Shown piece by piece: positions 1-8,915 of a stretch of 64,000 nt of DNA. Position numbers and translations under genes: made by a program. This stretch comes from Pseudomonadales bacterium (GTDB lineage: Bacteria > Pseudomonadota > Gammaproteobacteria > Pseudomonadales > Halieaceae). The DNA lies in the NCBI GenBank assembly GCA_024234735.1, contig JACKNV010000008.1:62001-126000 (forward strand). Reading direction: 5' to 3'. Each line of letters opens with the position of its first letter. Position 1 is the stretch's first letter. Below the pieces are notes generated by a model. It saw nothing but the letters and a program-made list of their open reading frames with translations. It did not search any database and was not told where the DNA came from.

Positions 1-569
1 TTGAGGTAGCGGGAGATCCCGGTGAGGGTGCCGCCGGTACCGACCCCGGCCACCAGGATGTCGACCTCGCCGCCGGTATCCTCCCAGATCTCGGGGCCGG
101 TGGTGGCCTCGTGAATGGCCGGGTTGGCCGGATTCTCGAACTGATGGGGGCCCCAGTATTTGCCCGGGTCGGAGGCGATGATGTCCTCGGCTTTCTGGAT
201 GGCGGCGGGAATGCCCTTGGCGCCGTCGGTGAGAACGATCTCGGCGCCCAGGGCCTTCATCAGCATGCGCCGTTCCAGGCTCATGGTATTGGGCATGGTG
301 AGGATGCAGCCGTAGCCGCGAGCCGCCGCGACAAAGGCCAGGGCGATACCGGTGTTGCCGCTGGTGGGTTCCACGATGGTCATGCCGGGTTTCAGGCTGC
401 CGTCCCGTTCCGCCGCCATGACCATGCTGCTGCCTATCCGGCACTTGACCGACATGGCGGGATTGCGGTTCTCCAGCTTGGCGTAGATATTGCCATCGCT
501 GATATGGTTGATCTTGACCAGCGGCGTGCCGCCAATGGTTTCCGCATTGTCCTTGAACAGTTTGCCCAT
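1..569 (-). CDS. cysK: Cysteine synthase A (O-acetylserine sulfhydrylase), 3' end cut by window
   Basis: This enzyme makes L-cysteine from O-acetylserine and sulfide using PLP in the cytoplasm. The visible 189 residues begin MGKLFKDNAETIGGTPLVKI. They carry the PLP-lysine motif SVKCRIG with Lys at residue 42, the substrate-binding PTSGNTG loop, and the glycine-rich GVGTGGTLTG phosphate-binding segment near the window edge. The start is the ATG at 569, preceded by a GAGGAG ribosome-binding site. The gene runs off the left edge, so the last third or so of a usual protein of about 320 residues is missing. The family is clear; cysK is favoured over cysM from the motif set. Confidence 0.93.
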   Translation of the reverse strand, partial: MGKLFKDNAETIGGTPLVKINHISDGNIYAKLENRNPAMSVKCRIGSSMVMAAERDGSLKPGMTIVEPTSGNTGIALAFVAAARGYGCILTMPNTMSLERRMLMKALGAEIVLTDGAKGIPAAIQKAEDIIASDPGKYWGPHQFENPANPAIHEATTGPEIWEDTGGEVDILVAGVGTGGTLTGISRYL

Positions 570-583
570 GATGTCTCCTCGAT

Positions 584-651
584 TATTGTCCAGGCCGGGG
601 TGTGGAGCAGCAAAAAGACTAGTCTGCCGGGCAGGTATTGTCCACGTCGGG
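584..651. repeat. Two near-identical 16-bp direct repeats upstream of cysK
   Basis: TATTGTCCAGGCCGGG (584-599) and TATTGTCCACGTCGGG (636-651) match at 14 of 16 bases and start 52 bp apart, close to five helical turns. They lie in the 221-bp gene-free stretch 570-790, immediately upstream of cysK, which reads leftward. The nearer copy ends only a few bases from the ribosome-binding site. The arrangement is what paired operator sites look like. A CysB-type regulator is a guess from the gene alone. I saw no good promoter hexamers or other gene in 570-790. Confidence 0.4.
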
Positions 652-790
652 CCGCGGCCGCCGGCCCGCGGAAAACTTTTGCACCCGCCCCGGAACTTTC
701 CCGCCGCCCCCGCGGTCATACAGGGCAGTGACGGTAAGGTACGCGGGCGTCAGACAGGCGCGGCCGGTACATTCCATCCAGGTCCCAATG

Positions 791-1264
791 CTAGTTTTCG
801 TGAGCAACTCCTGAGTCGCCGGCCCCCTGGGCCGGTTTTTTTTGGCCGCTGGCCAGGGCCAGGCTCGCCAGTGTCTGGGGGCCGACCAGGGCGGGGCGCA
901 AGAGCCCCTGCGGGTCGATTACCAGGGTCGTGGGCAACACTGCCGGGCGCTCGACGCCCAGAGCGGCGGCAGGGTCCTCTTCCAGCACGGGGAAGGCGAT
1001 TCCCATCTCGCGCACTTCCTGCGCCAGTTGCTCCCCGAGGCTGCCATCGAAGTTCACGCCCAGCACGGCAACCTCCGGATACTGACTGGCCAGGGCGTTG
1101 AGTTCAGGAATTTCCTGGCGACAGGGCTTGCACCAGGTCGCCCAGTAGTTGATGAGCACCCACTGGCCGCGCAGTTGATCCAGTTCCAGGCGCTTGCCCG
1201 GTGGTGGCGCCGGGGAACAGCCCGCCAGTATCAGCAGCAGGAGGATGACCGTCCGGGCTCTCAT
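791..1264 (-). CDS. TlpA-like thioredoxin-fold lipoprotein
   Basis: The 157-residue product is a membrane-anchored periplasmic thiol-disulfide protein. It opens with a short lipoprotein signal (MRARTVILLLLILAGCS), so Cys17 would be lipidated. The redox motif WCKPC sits in YWATWCKPCRQEIPELN, followed by a cis-proline region (VLPTTLVIDPQG) typical of TlpA/ResA proteins. The likely role is reduction of periplasmic thiols, for example in cytochrome c maturation; the substrate cannot be read from sequence. I chose the ATG at 1264 because the lipobox follows at the right distance. The upstream extension to 1408 overlaps the neighbouring gene in another frame. It overlaps the YihY gene stop by ATGA, implying coupled translation. 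Confidence 0.85.
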   Translation of the reverse strand: MRARTVILLLLILAGCSPAPPPGKRLELDQLRGQWVLINYWATWCKPCRQEIPELNALASQYPEVAVLGVNFDGSLGEQLAQEVREMGIAFPVLEEDPAAALGVERPAVLPTTLVIDPQGLLRPALVGPQTLASLALASGQKKPAQGAGDSGVAHEN

Positions 1265-2490
1265 TGTGAAAACAGGCTCACCAGGTCGGTATCCAGGCTG
1301 GCGCGCTGTTGCCGGCGCTGGTCCTGCAGCAGGCGGTAGGCCCGCTGCTGCCAGGCCATGGTCCCCGGCGCCTCCTCGGCGTCCAGACTGTGCTCCTGGT
1401 TGACCCACTCCTTGAGCTGCCAGAAGGTGATGTCGTGCAGGTCGCGGCTGAGCAGGTACTGCCCCCGGTCATTCTCCGCGATCAGTTTCTTGAGCAGGAA
1501 CAGGTCGCGCAGTTGCCGCCAGCTGTCGCTGTCCAGACCGCGGGTGGCCTCGTGGCGCCGGTTGAGCAATTCGAGTTCCCCCACCGTCTGGCCGTTGCGC
1601 TGTTTCTGCCAGAACAGGTAGAGCACGTCCAGGGCCTTGAGCACCAGGGGGCGATTGGCCTGCTCACGGCTCTGGTAGGCGGACAGGCTGTGCACCAGGA
1701 TGCCGCCCATCAACACGATGTTCCAGGACAGGTATATCCACAGCAGGAACAGGGGCACGGCCGCGAAGGCGCCGTAAATGATGCTGTAGTTGGAGCCGAC
1801 CACGGCCTTGGTGAAACCCCAGCGCGCAATGTGGAAGGCACAGGCGGCGACAAACCCCCCGATCAGGGTGTGCCTGAAGGGTACCCGGCAGTTTGGCACG
1901 GCCAGGTAGATGAGGGTGAAACCGGCGGTGGTGAGCAGCAGCGGGGCAACCCGCAACATGAAGGCCTGCACGCCGATTACGTCGTAGTCCTGCAGCACGT
2001 GGGCGACAGACGACAGGTAGGTACTGATGGCCAGGGCCAGGCCGATGGTTACCGGCGCCAGGCTCAGCACCGCCCAGTACAGCAGGAAGCTCGATACCGG
2101 GCTGCGGTTCTCGCTGGCGCGCCAGATCTGGTTGAGCGCTTTTTCGATGTTGCGCAGCATCAGTACCGCGGTCACCACCAGGAAGACGATGCCCGGGCCG
2201 GTCAGGTTCTTGGCCTGCTCGGAGAATTCCTCCAGGTAGGCCGAGATCTCCGAGCTGGTGTCCGGCATCAGGTTCTCGAACATGAAGGTCTGCATCTTGG
2301 TTTCCAGCCCCTGGAATGCCGGCACAGCGGAGGCCATCGTGTACAGCACCGTGAGCAGTGGCACCAGCGCGAACAGGCTCATATAGGTCAGGGCCGCGGC
2401 GTTTTCCGAGCAGCGGTCGGCGAGGAACCGCGAGAACAGGTATTGCAGGCGGCGCCACAGCTCGGCAGGTTGGAGGGAGTCGAAATTCAT
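1261..2490 (-). CDS. YihY/BrkB-family inner membrane protein
   Basis: The 409-residue protein has the YihY/BrkB signature: an N-terminal NAAALTYMSLFALVPLLTVL segment, about six hydrophobic helices up to residue 290, and the conserved GSNYSIIYGAFAAVPLFLLW block. These are followed by a charged cytoplasmic tail with a winged-helix look (residues 300-409). The family was once called ribonuclease BN, but it is a membrane protein of uncertain function, possibly a transporter. The start is placed at MNFDSLQ (2490); an ATG nine bases upstream (2499) is equally possible. The TlpA-like gene follows with an ATGA overlap. The neighbourhood with arsC and wrbA is, as I recall, shared with pseudomonads. 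Confidence 0.85.
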   Translation of the reverse strand: MNFDSLQPAELWRRLQYLFSRFLADRCSENAAALTYMSLFALVPLLTVLYTMASAVPAFQGLETKMQTFMFENLMPDTSSEISAYLEEFSEQAKNLTGPGIVFLVVTAVLMLRNIEKALNQIWRASENRSPVSSFLLYWAVLSLAPVTIGLALAISTYLSSVAHVLQDYDVIGVQAFMLRVAPLLLTTAGFTLIYLAVPNCRVPFRHTLIGGFVAACAFHIARWGFTKAVVGSNYSIIYGAFAAVPLFLLWIYLSWNIVLMGGILVHSLSAYQSREQANRPLVLKALDVLYLFWQKQRNGQTVGELELLNRRHEATRGLDSDSWRQLRDLFLLKKLIAENDRGQYLLSRDLHDITFWQLKEWVNQEHSLDAEEAPGTMAWQQRAYRLLQDQRRQQRASLDTDLVSLFSQ

Positions 2491-2556
2491 GGGCCGCATT
2501 ATGGCATGAACCCGCTTGCCTGGGCACTGCTCGCCGCTACTCGGCATCGGCGCCTC

Positions 2557-2565
2557 TGGTATACT
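2557..2565 (+). promoter_or_regulatory. Extended -10 promoter for arsC-wrbA-DUF2069-sppA
   Basis: TGGTATACT (2557-2565) fits a sigma-70 extended -10 element (TGn plus TATACT). It lies 33 bases upstream of the arsC ATG in the divergent gap. No good -35 box is present 17 bases upstream, which is usual for extended -10 promoters. Called from the motif only. Confidence 0.5.
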
Positions 2566-2598
2566 GTCGCGCTTGTTTGCATGGCCACGGGGCACACC

Positions 2599-2949
2599 AT
2601 GAGCGAATACATCATCTATCACAACCCGCGCTGCTCGAAGTCGCGCAATACCCTGGCGCTGCTGGAGGAGCACGGCATCACGCCGCGCGTGGTGCTGTAC
2701 CTGGAAGCGCCGCCCGATGCCGCGCAGATCAGGGAGCTGTTGGGCAAGCTGGGCATCGGCGCCGCCGAACTGGTGCGCCGCGGCGAGGCGCAGTACAAGG
2801 AGAGCGGCCTGGGTCGCGAATCCAGCGAAGAGGACATCATCGCGGCCATGGCGCGCCACCCGAAACTGATCGAGCGTCCCATTGTGGTCAAGGGCCGGCG
2901 GGCGGTGCTGGGCCGGCCACCTGAAAACGTCCTTGAGCTGATCGACTGA
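2599..2949 (+). CDS. arsC: Glutaredoxin-dependent arsenate reductase family protein
   Basis: The 116-residue protein starts MSEYIIYHNPRCSKSRNTLA. It carries the ArsC family cysteine in HNPRCSKSR, the LI-ERPIV segment with the arginine that helps bind oxyanion, and the C-terminal GRPPENVLELI motif. This matches the ArsC family, which reduces arsenate to arsenite with glutathione and glutaredoxin. No arsB, acr3 or arsR is nearby, so a housekeeping role is possible. An upstream in-frame ATG at 2581 would add six residues. The stop overlaps the wrbA start by one base (TGATG). Confidence 0.85.
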   Translation: MSEYIIYHNPRCSKSRNTLALLEEHGITPRVVLYLEAPPDAAQIRELLGKLGIGAAELVRRGEAQYKESGLGRESSEEDIIAAMARHPKLIERPIVVKGRRAVLGRPPENVLELID

Positions 2950-3548
2950 TGGCCGAGCCATTTGTCCTGGTGCTGTACTACTCGCGCCACGGCGCCACCG
3001 CCGAGATGGCGGCCCAGGCGGCCCGCGGCGTGGAGAGCGTTGCCGGTGTCGCCGCCAGGTTGCGCACTGTGCCGCCGGTGTCCGCGGATTGCGAAAAGAC
3101 CGGCGACGAGATTCCCGCCGACGGGCCCCTGTACTGCGAGCTGGATGATCTGCGCGACTGCGCCGCCCTGGTCATGGGCAGCCCCACGCGCTTTGGCAAC
3201 ATGGCGGCGCCGCTCAAGTATTTTCTCGACCAGACCTCGTCCCTGTGGCTCAGCGGCGCCATGATCGACAAACCCGCCGGCGTGTTCACCTCGACCTCCA
3301 GCCTGCACGGCGGGCAGGAAACCACCCTGTTGAGCATGATGTTGCCGCTGTTGCATCACGGTATGGTCATCGCCGGTCTCCCCTATAGCGAGGCCGGCCT
3401 GCTGAACACCACCTCCGGGGGCACACCCTATGGCGCGTCCCACTGGGCGGGAGCGGACAACGGTCGGGCGGTGGACGCGGTGGAGGCCGGGCTGTGCCGG
3501 GCCCTGGGGGCCCGGGTGGCGCGCCTGGCGGTCGGTCGCCGCGCATGA
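2949..3548 (+). CDS. wrbA: NAD(P)H:quinone oxidoreductase, WrbA type
   Basis: WrbA is a cytosolic FMN flavodoxin-like enzyme that reduces quinones by two electrons. The 199-residue protein has the FMN phosphate loop YYSRHGATAEMA near the N-terminus, the GSPTRFGNMAAPLKYFLDQT block, and the FTSTSSLHGGQETTLL segment, all characteristic of WrbA. SGGTPYGASHWAG is the expected C-terminal flavin-contact region. It is coupled to arsC by a TGATG overlap and to the next gene by ATGA, so it sits inside one operon. Confidence 0.93.
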   Translation: MAEPFVLVLYYSRHGATAEMAAQAARGVESVAGVAARLRTVPPVSADCEKTGDEIPADGPLYCELDDLRDCAALVMGSPTRFGNMAAPLKYFLDQTSSLWLSGAMIDKPAGVFTSTSSLHGGQETTLLSMMLPLLHHGMVIAGLPYSEAGLLNTTSGGTPYGASHWAGADNGRAVDAVEAGLCRALGARVARLAVGRRA

Positions 3549-3937
3549 CTGCCACGGGTCGCGGTGGCGCCAGCCTGGTCGCCTGGCGGGTCACCTGGCT
3601 GGCCTGGGCAACGCTGTTTACCCAGCAGGTGGCCGACGCCTGGCTGTACCAGCTCCCCTGGATCATCTGGCTGGGCAAGCTGGTGCCGTTGCTGCTGTTC
3701 CTGCCGGGCATGTTGCGTGATCGTTTGCGCAGTTATATCTGGCTGTGCTTTGTCTGCCTGCTGTATTTTATCGCCCAGGTCGAGCGCCTGTTCGCCCTGC
3801 CGGGCAATGCCCTGGCGATCACCGGCACGGTCGCGGTGGTGGCCCTGTTTATCGCCGCCATGCTGTACGTTCGCTGGCGCGCCCGGGAACTTCGGGCAGA
3901 CATCGCGGCCCAACAGGGCCAGGAGAATGAATCATGA
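3545..3937 (+). CDS. DUF2069 small inner membrane protein
   Basis: This 130-residue hydrophobic protein has four predicted membrane segments, roughly residues 12-30, 36-54, 60-80 and 88-108, and ends in a charged tail. The layout, with WLGKLVPLLLFLPGM and YIWLCFVCLLYFIAQVE, matches the DUF2069 family, which is often found beside wrbA. No function is established. The ATG at 3545 overlaps the wrbA stop (ATGA), and the end overlaps the sppA start the same way, so translation of all four genes is probably coupled. A longer frame starting at 3494 is less likely, since it would lie inside wrbA. Confidence 0.75.
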   Translation: MTATGRGGASLVAWRVTWLAWATLFTQQVADAWLYQLPWIIWLGKLVPLLLFLPGMLRDRLRSYIWLCFVCLLYFIAQVERLFALPGNALAITGTVAVVALFIAAMLYVRWRARELRADIAAQQGQENES

Positions 3938-5781
3938 GCAAACCCTCGCGCCTGCGGCGTATTCTGGCCGCGATCTGGAACGGCATCACCTGGCTGCGCC
4001 TGGCGCTGTCGAACATCCTGTTCCTGCTGTTGCTGGCCGTGATCTATTTCGTGTACATGGGCGGCGGCGAGGAGCCGCCGCCGGAGCGGGCCGCGCTGCT
4101 GCTGAACATGATGGGCACGGTGGTGGATCAGCGCAGCCAGGTGGAGCCGATCGCCGCGCTGCTGGTCGAGCCGTCGCCCGCCGAGCACGAAGTGGTGTTG
4201 CGCGACGTGATCGACGCGATCGACTACGCCAGCGACGACCCGGCGGTGAGCGCGCTGGTCATGGAACTGGACGAGCTGGTGTACGCCGGCCTCAGCCGGG
4301 TTCAGGAGATCGCCGTGGCGCTGGAGCGTTTCAAGGACAGCGGCAAGCCGGTGGTGGCCGTGGGCGACTTCTACACCCAGGACCAGTACCTGCTGGCCAG
4401 TTACGCCGACACCGTGATCGTCAATCCCTACGGGGGCGTCGCCCTGGAAGGCTTCAGCAGTTATCGCAATTACTTCCGGGATGCCCTGGAGAAACTGTCC
4501 ATCAACATGCATGTATTCAAGGCGGGGGAGCACAAGTCCGTGGCCGAGCCGTTCCTGCGCGACGACATGTCCGCCCCTGAGAAGGCGATTACCGAGCGCT
4601 GGCTGCAGGTGCTGTGGGGGCAGTACGCGGCGGCCGTGGAGGCGCAGCGCGACCTGGCGCCCGGCACCATCAACGACTACGTCAATGAGTATGCCGACCG
4701 GCTGGCCGCCGCGGGCGGTGACAGCGCCGCCCTGGCGCAGCAGGCGGGGCTGGTGGACGAGGTGTACAACCGCGACCAGAGCAACGATTACCTGGTGGCC
4801 ACGGTGGGTGCCAGCGATGCCGAGGGCCGCTACGAGGCCATGCCGTTCGAGCGCTACGTCAGGCGCCAGCGCCCCAGCGAGCTGCTGCCGGTAGAGGGCG
4901 AGCGGGTGGCGGTGATCACCGCCCAGGGCGATATCCTTCCCGGGGAGCAACCGCCCGGTGCCATCGGCGGCGAGTCCCTGGCGGCGCAGCTGCAAGCCAC
5001 GGCCGAGGCCGATGGCGTGGCGGCCATCGTGCTGCGGGTCAACAGCGGCGGCGGTAGCGTGTTCGCCTCCGAGGTGATCCGCCAGCAGGTGCTGGCCACC
5101 CGCGCGCAGGGTATCCCGGTGGTGGTGTCCATGGGGGCGGTGGCGGCCTCCGGCGGTTACTACATCGCCGCGGAAGCGGACGAGATCTGGGCGACGCCGG
5201 CGACCATTACCGGCAGTATCGGGGTATTTGCCGCCATACCCACCTTCGAGAACCTGTTGCAGCGGCTGGGGGTATACACCGACGGGGTGGGCACCACGGA
5301 ACTGGCCGGCTCACTGCGCCTGGATCGCCCGCTCAACCCGCAACTGGCCCAGGCCCTGACCAGCGGCGTCGCCTTCAGCTATCGCAACTTCGTGGAGCTG
5401 GTGGCCGCCGGGCGCGGCATGGCGGTGGAGCAGGTCGACAAGGTCGCCCAGGGGCGCATCTGGAGCGCGCCCGACGCCCTGGACCGGGGCTTGCTGGATG
5501 GCCTGGGATCCCTGCAGGACGCCATCGCCGCGGCGGCTGCACTGGCTGACCTGGACAGTTACGAGGTCGAATACGTCGCCCCGCAGCTCACTCCCAGGGA
5601 GCTGTTCCTGCAGCAGCTTGCGGAGCGCACCGGCGCGCTGGGAATACCTGTCGCCAACCGGGTCGGCAGTGTGCTCGCCGGCTGGCTGGCACCGGCGGTC
5701 GATGCCGCGGCGGAACTGGCCAGCCTGCGCGACCCCCGGCACCTGTACGCGCGCTGCCTGGAGTGCGGGCTGGTTCGCTAG
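3934..5781 (+). CDS. sppA: Signal peptide peptidase SppA, 67-kDa type
   Basis: SppA degrades cleaved signal peptides in the inner membrane. The 615-residue length fits the long form with two tandem peptidase-S49 domains. A single membrane anchor spans about residues 24-42. The catalytic pair is visible: Lys201 in FKAGEHKSVAEPF in the N-terminal half and Ser406 in GAVAASGGYYIAA in the C-terminal half, as in the E. coli enzyme where the Ser-Lys dyad is split over the two domains. It is the last gene of the arsC-wrbA-DUF2069-sppA operon (ATGA overlap with its predecessor). Its TAG stop shares CTAG with the stop of the convergent RND gene. Confidence 0.93.
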   Translation: MSKPSRLRRILAAIWNGITWLRLALSNILFLLLLAVIYFVYMGGGEEPPPERAALLLNMMGTVVDQRSQVEPIAALLVEPSPAEHEVVLRDVIDAIDYASDDPAVSALVMELDELVYAGLSRVQEIAVALERFKDSGKPVVAVGDFYTQDQYLLASYADTVIVNPYGGVALEGFSSYRNYFRDALEKLSINMHVFKAGEHKSVAEPFLRDDMSAPEKAITERWLQVLWGQYAAAVEAQRDLAPGTINDYVNEYADRLAAAGGDSAALAQQAGLVDEVYNRDQSNDYLVATVGASDAEGRYEAMPFERYVRRQRPSELLPVEGERVAVITAQGDILPGEQPPGAIGGESLAAQLQATAEADGVAAIVLRVNSGGGSVFASEVIRQQVLATRAQGIPVVVSMGAVAASGGYYIAAEADEIWATPATITGSIGVFAAIPTFENLLQRLGVYTDGVGTTELAGSLRLDRPLNPQLAQALTSGVAFSYRNFVELVAAGRGMAVEQVDKVAQGRIWSAPDALDRGLLDGLGSLQDAIAAAAALADLDSYEVEYVAPQLTPRELFLQQLAERTGALGIPVANRVGSVLAGWLAPAVDAAAELASLRDPRHLYARCLECGLVR

Positions 5782-8700
5782 CCCGGGTGGGAAGGCGCGT
5801 CGAGCGCCGGCTGCGGGTAACCCGCCCACCAGCGGCGCAGGTCGTCCAGCATCATGTACAGGCAGGGAATCAGCAACAGGGTGATGACCGTGGCGAACAC
5901 GATGCCGAAGGCCAGGGAAATGGCCATTGGCACCATCACCTTGGCCTGGGCGGAGCGCTCCAGCAGCATCGGCGCCAGCCCCATGAAAGTGGTGACCGAG
6001 GTCAGCATGATGGCGCGAAAGCGCCGGCGGGTGCCGTCCACCACGGCGGTATACCGGTCCGCGCCTTCGGCCACGGCCTTGTTGGCATGGTCGACCAGTA
6101 ACAGGCTGTCGTTGACCACCACGCCGCTGAGGGCGATGACCCCGATCATGGACATCATGCTGAAGGCGTAGCCGGTGACCCAGTGGCCGACGATGGCGCC
6201 GATGATGCCAAAGGGGATGACCCCCATGATGATCAGCGGCTGCAAGTAGGATCGCGTGGGGATCGCCAGCAGGGCGTAGATGCCGAACAGGGACAGGGCG
6301 AAACCCACCAGCAGGCTGACACCCAGCTTGCGCTCCTCATCGGCCATCCCCGACAGCTCGTAACTCAGCCCCGGGTACCTGGCCAGCAGGTCGGGCATCA
6401 CCCGCTTGCGGATATCGGCAATCACCTTCGCGGGCTCCACCAGTTCCTGGTCAGCCTCCGCGGTCACTTCCGAGGCGCGCTGGAAATTGATGTGGGTGGC
6501 CTTCAACAGACCCTGGGCGACGTTCATCCTGGCCACCGTGTCGAAGGGCACCTCGTCGCCTGTGGGGGTGCGGATGAACATATTGCCCAGGCTGCTGGTC
6601 ATTTCCCGGTCGGCCCTGGGATAGCGCACCATGACCTTGACCTCGTCGATACCGCGCTGCACTCGTTGTGCCTCGGCTCCGTAAAAGGCATGGCGCACCT
6701 GGTTGCCGAGGTCGTAACGGGTTATACCCAGCGATTCGGCCTCCGGTAGCAGTTCCAGATGGAATTCATCGGCGGTGTCGCTGGCGCCGTTGCGAATGTC
6801 GTACAGGCCCTGGTAGTGGCGCAGCGCGTCTTCCAGTTCTTCGGATGCGGCCCGCAGGGTGTTGAAATCCTGATGCATCAGGTCGAAGGCCACCGCGGGC
6901 CCGAAGCCGCCCCCGTCGTCGCTGCTGATTGCCATGACCTCGGCGCCGTGAATGGTGCCGATGGCGTCGCGCCAGCGCTGTTCTATTTCCACGGTGGAGA
7001 CGTCGCGCTGGTCTTCCTTGGCCAGTTCCACGTCCACGCGGCCGTTGATGCGATCGAAGCTGTGGGCGGCGACATGGGCGACCAGCCGCGCGCTGCTGCC
7101 GGTCTCTTGCTGGTAGTCCTGCTGCACCTTGCCCAGCGCCGCGGTGATACGATCGACGGCCTGCAGGGTGAGTTCCTCCGGTGTGCCGTTGGTCATCTGC
7201 AGTTCCGCGGTAAGGAACTCCCCGGGCTGGTGGGGCGAGAGAATCAGGCGCACCACGCCCGACGCCAGCAACCCGCCGCACAGTATCAGCAGGGCCAGGA
7301 AGGCGGCCAGGGTGATATAGCGGTTGGCGACACAGCGGCGCATGAACGGGCTGTAGCGCTCATCGATGAAGTGTCGCAGGCGCCTGTTACTGTGCTCCTG
7401 CAGGCGGTTGATTGACAACAGCAACGGGTTGCTCGCCGGTTTGCTGTGCGCCAGGTGGGCCGGGAGAACCCATTTCGACTCCACCAGCGAGAACGCCAGG
7501 CAGAGTACCACCACGATGCCGCAGGCCTCCGGGAAGGCGCCGAACACCCCCTGTACGAACAGCGTGGGGGTGAAGGCGGCAATGGTGGTCAGCACTCCGA
7601 AGGTCGCGGGGGTGGCGACCCGGTACACGCCGTTCACCACGCTGGTGACACTGTGGCCGTGCACTTCCTGCTCGGCGTAGGCGCTCTCCCCCATGATGAT
7701 GGCGTCGTCGACGATGATGCCCAGGGCCAGGATGAAGCCGAAGATGCTGATCATGTTCAGGCTGGCGTCCACATAGGGTGTGCTGATGACCGCCATCGCC
7801 CCGAGGAAGCAAAAAGGTATGCCCACCATGACCCAGAAAGCCAGTTTGATTTCCAGGAACAGGGCCAGCACGATCAGCACCAGCAGGGCTCCCATCGCCA
7901 GGTTCTTCATCATCATGCCCAGCCTGCCCTGCAGGTAGTAGGTCAGGTCGGACCAGGCCACCAGCGAAACGCCCTCGGGCAGCTGTGCCTGCTTCTGTTC
8001 CATGTATTCCCGCGTTACTCGGGCGGTGTCGATGATGTCCTGCTTGCCCATGGCATAGACATTGATGCCCAGGGAGTACTCGTTGTCGAACAGGGCCACC
8101 CCCCGCTCGTCCACGAAACCGTCGTCGATGTGGGCGATGTCACCCAGCAGCAGCCGGGTGCCGTCCGGCCAGGTGCGCAGCACGATATTCTCGAAGTCCC
8201 GCTGCACGTAGGCCTGGCCGAGGGTGCGCAGCATGATGTCGCCGTTGCGGGTCTGCACCGAGCCCGCCGGGATATCCAGCGAGGATGCGGAAATGATCGC
8301 CGCCACCTGGCCCAGGGTCAGGTGGTATTCGCGCAGCAGCTGCTCGGATATCTCCACCGAGATTTCGTAATCCCGGGCGCCGTTTATTTCCGCGGCGGAT
8401 ACCTCGGGGTAGGTGAGCAGTTCACGCCGTATTTCCTCGGCCAGGGACTTGAGGCCGCGCTCCCCTATATCGCCGGACAGTTGCAGGGTGAGGGCGGCGA
8501 ACTGCAACTCGGGCTGGCGCACGATGGGCTCCTCGGCCGCTTCCGGGTAGTGTGCGATGGCGTCGATGCGGTTCTGGATCTCGTCCATGAGCTTGGTCAG
8601 GTCGTAACCGTCGATGGGCTCGATCATGATGCGGGCGTAGGATTCGTAGGCATCCGATTCCACCCGCTTGATGCCGTCCACGTCGTTGATGGCCTCCTCG

Positions 8701-8915
8701 ATCTTGAGTACCACCCCCTGCTCGACCTCTTCCGGGGCGGCCCCGGGATACGGCGCGGTGATGAAGATCAGCTCGAAATCGACTTCCGGCAGCATGGCGC
8801 GCTGGATGTTGAAAGCGGCCGCCAGGCCCAGCACCATGATGACGACCATCAGCAGGTTGGCGGCGACCGGGTTGTGGGCAAACCAGGCGATAACGCCCCT
8901 GCGCGGCGCGCTCAC
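5778..8915 (-). CDS. RND-family efflux permease (AcrB/HAE1-like)
   Basis: The 1045-residue protein is an inner-membrane proton-driven exporter of the RND superfamily. It starts with the usual short cytoplasmic end and first helix (NPVAANLLMVVIMVLGLAAA). In transmembrane helix 4 it carries the paired aspartates of proton relay (LGIIVDDAIIMGESAY). Two large periplasmic loops, roughly residues 35-330 and 560-860, follow the RND duplication. The substrate cannot be told. It is translated after the adaptor gene with an ATGA overlap. No TolC-type outer membrane gene is in the operon, so a channel encoded elsewhere must be used. Confidence 0.92.
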   Translation of the reverse strand: MSAPRRGVIAWFAHNPVAANLLMVVIMVLGLAAAFNIQRAMLPEVDFELIFITAPYPGAAPEEVEQGVVLKIEEAINDVDGIKRVESDAYESYARIMIEPIDGYDLTKLMDEIQNRIDAIAHYPEAAEEPIVRQPELQFAALTLQLSGDIGERGLKSLAEEIRRELLTYPEVSAAEINGARDYEISVEISEQLLREYHLTLGQVAAIISASSLDIPAGSVQTRNGDIMLRTLGQAYVQRDFENIVLRTWPDGTRLLLGDIAHIDDGFVDERGVALFDNEYSLGINVYAMGKQDIIDTARVTREYMEQKQAQLPEGVSLVAWSDLTYYLQGRLGMMMKNLAMGALLVLIVLALFLEIKLAFWVMVGIPFCFLGAMAVISTPYVDASLNMISIFGFILALGIIVDDAIIMGESAYAEQEVHGHSVTSVVNGVYRVATPATFGVLTTIAAFTPTLFVQGVFGAFPEACGIVVVLCLAFSLVESKWVLPAHLAHSKPASNPLLLSINRLQEHSNRRLRHFIDERYSPFMRRCVANRYITLAAFLALLILCGGLLASGVVRLILSPHQPGEFLTAELQMTNGTPEELTLQAVDRITAALGKVQQDYQQETGSSARLVAHVAAHSFDRINGRVDVELAKEDQRDVSTVEIEQRWRDAIGTIHGAEVMAISSDDGGGFGPAVAFDLMHQDFNTLRAASEELEDALRHYQGLYDIRNGASDTADEFHLELLPEAESLGITRYDLGNQVRHAFYGAEAQRVQRGIDEVKVMVRYPRADREMTSSLGNMFIRTPTGDEVPFDTVARMNVAQGLLKATHINFQRASEVTAEADQELVEPAKVIADIRKRVMPDLLARYPGLSYELSGMADEERKLGVSLLVGFALSLFGIYALLAIPTRSYLQPLIIMGVIPFGIIGAIVGHWVTGYAFSMMSMIGVIALSGVVVNDSLLLVDHANKAVAEGADRYTAVVDGTRRRFRAIMLTSVTTFMGLAPMLLERSAQAKVMVPMAISLAFGIVFATVITLLLIPCLYMMLDDLRRWWAGYPQPALDAPSHPG

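Noticed and set aside
690..722. GGAACTT resembling a sigma-E -35 box
   Set aside because: The downstream box (TCATA) and a 17-base spacer fit poorly, and no plus-strand gene follows.
619..807. Possible 62-residue gene upstream of cysK
   Set aside because: No motif or ribosome site, and it covers the cysK control region with repeats.
2498..2506. Extended -10 (TGCCATAAT, minus strand) for the YihY gene
   Set aside because: It would put the transcript start at the ATG itself, implying a leaderless message; too weak to annotate.
1309..2949. Plus-strand frame continuous with arsC
   Set aside because: The upstream part is antisense to the YihY gene; only the last 116 residues match the ArsC family, and a promoter and start are visible there.
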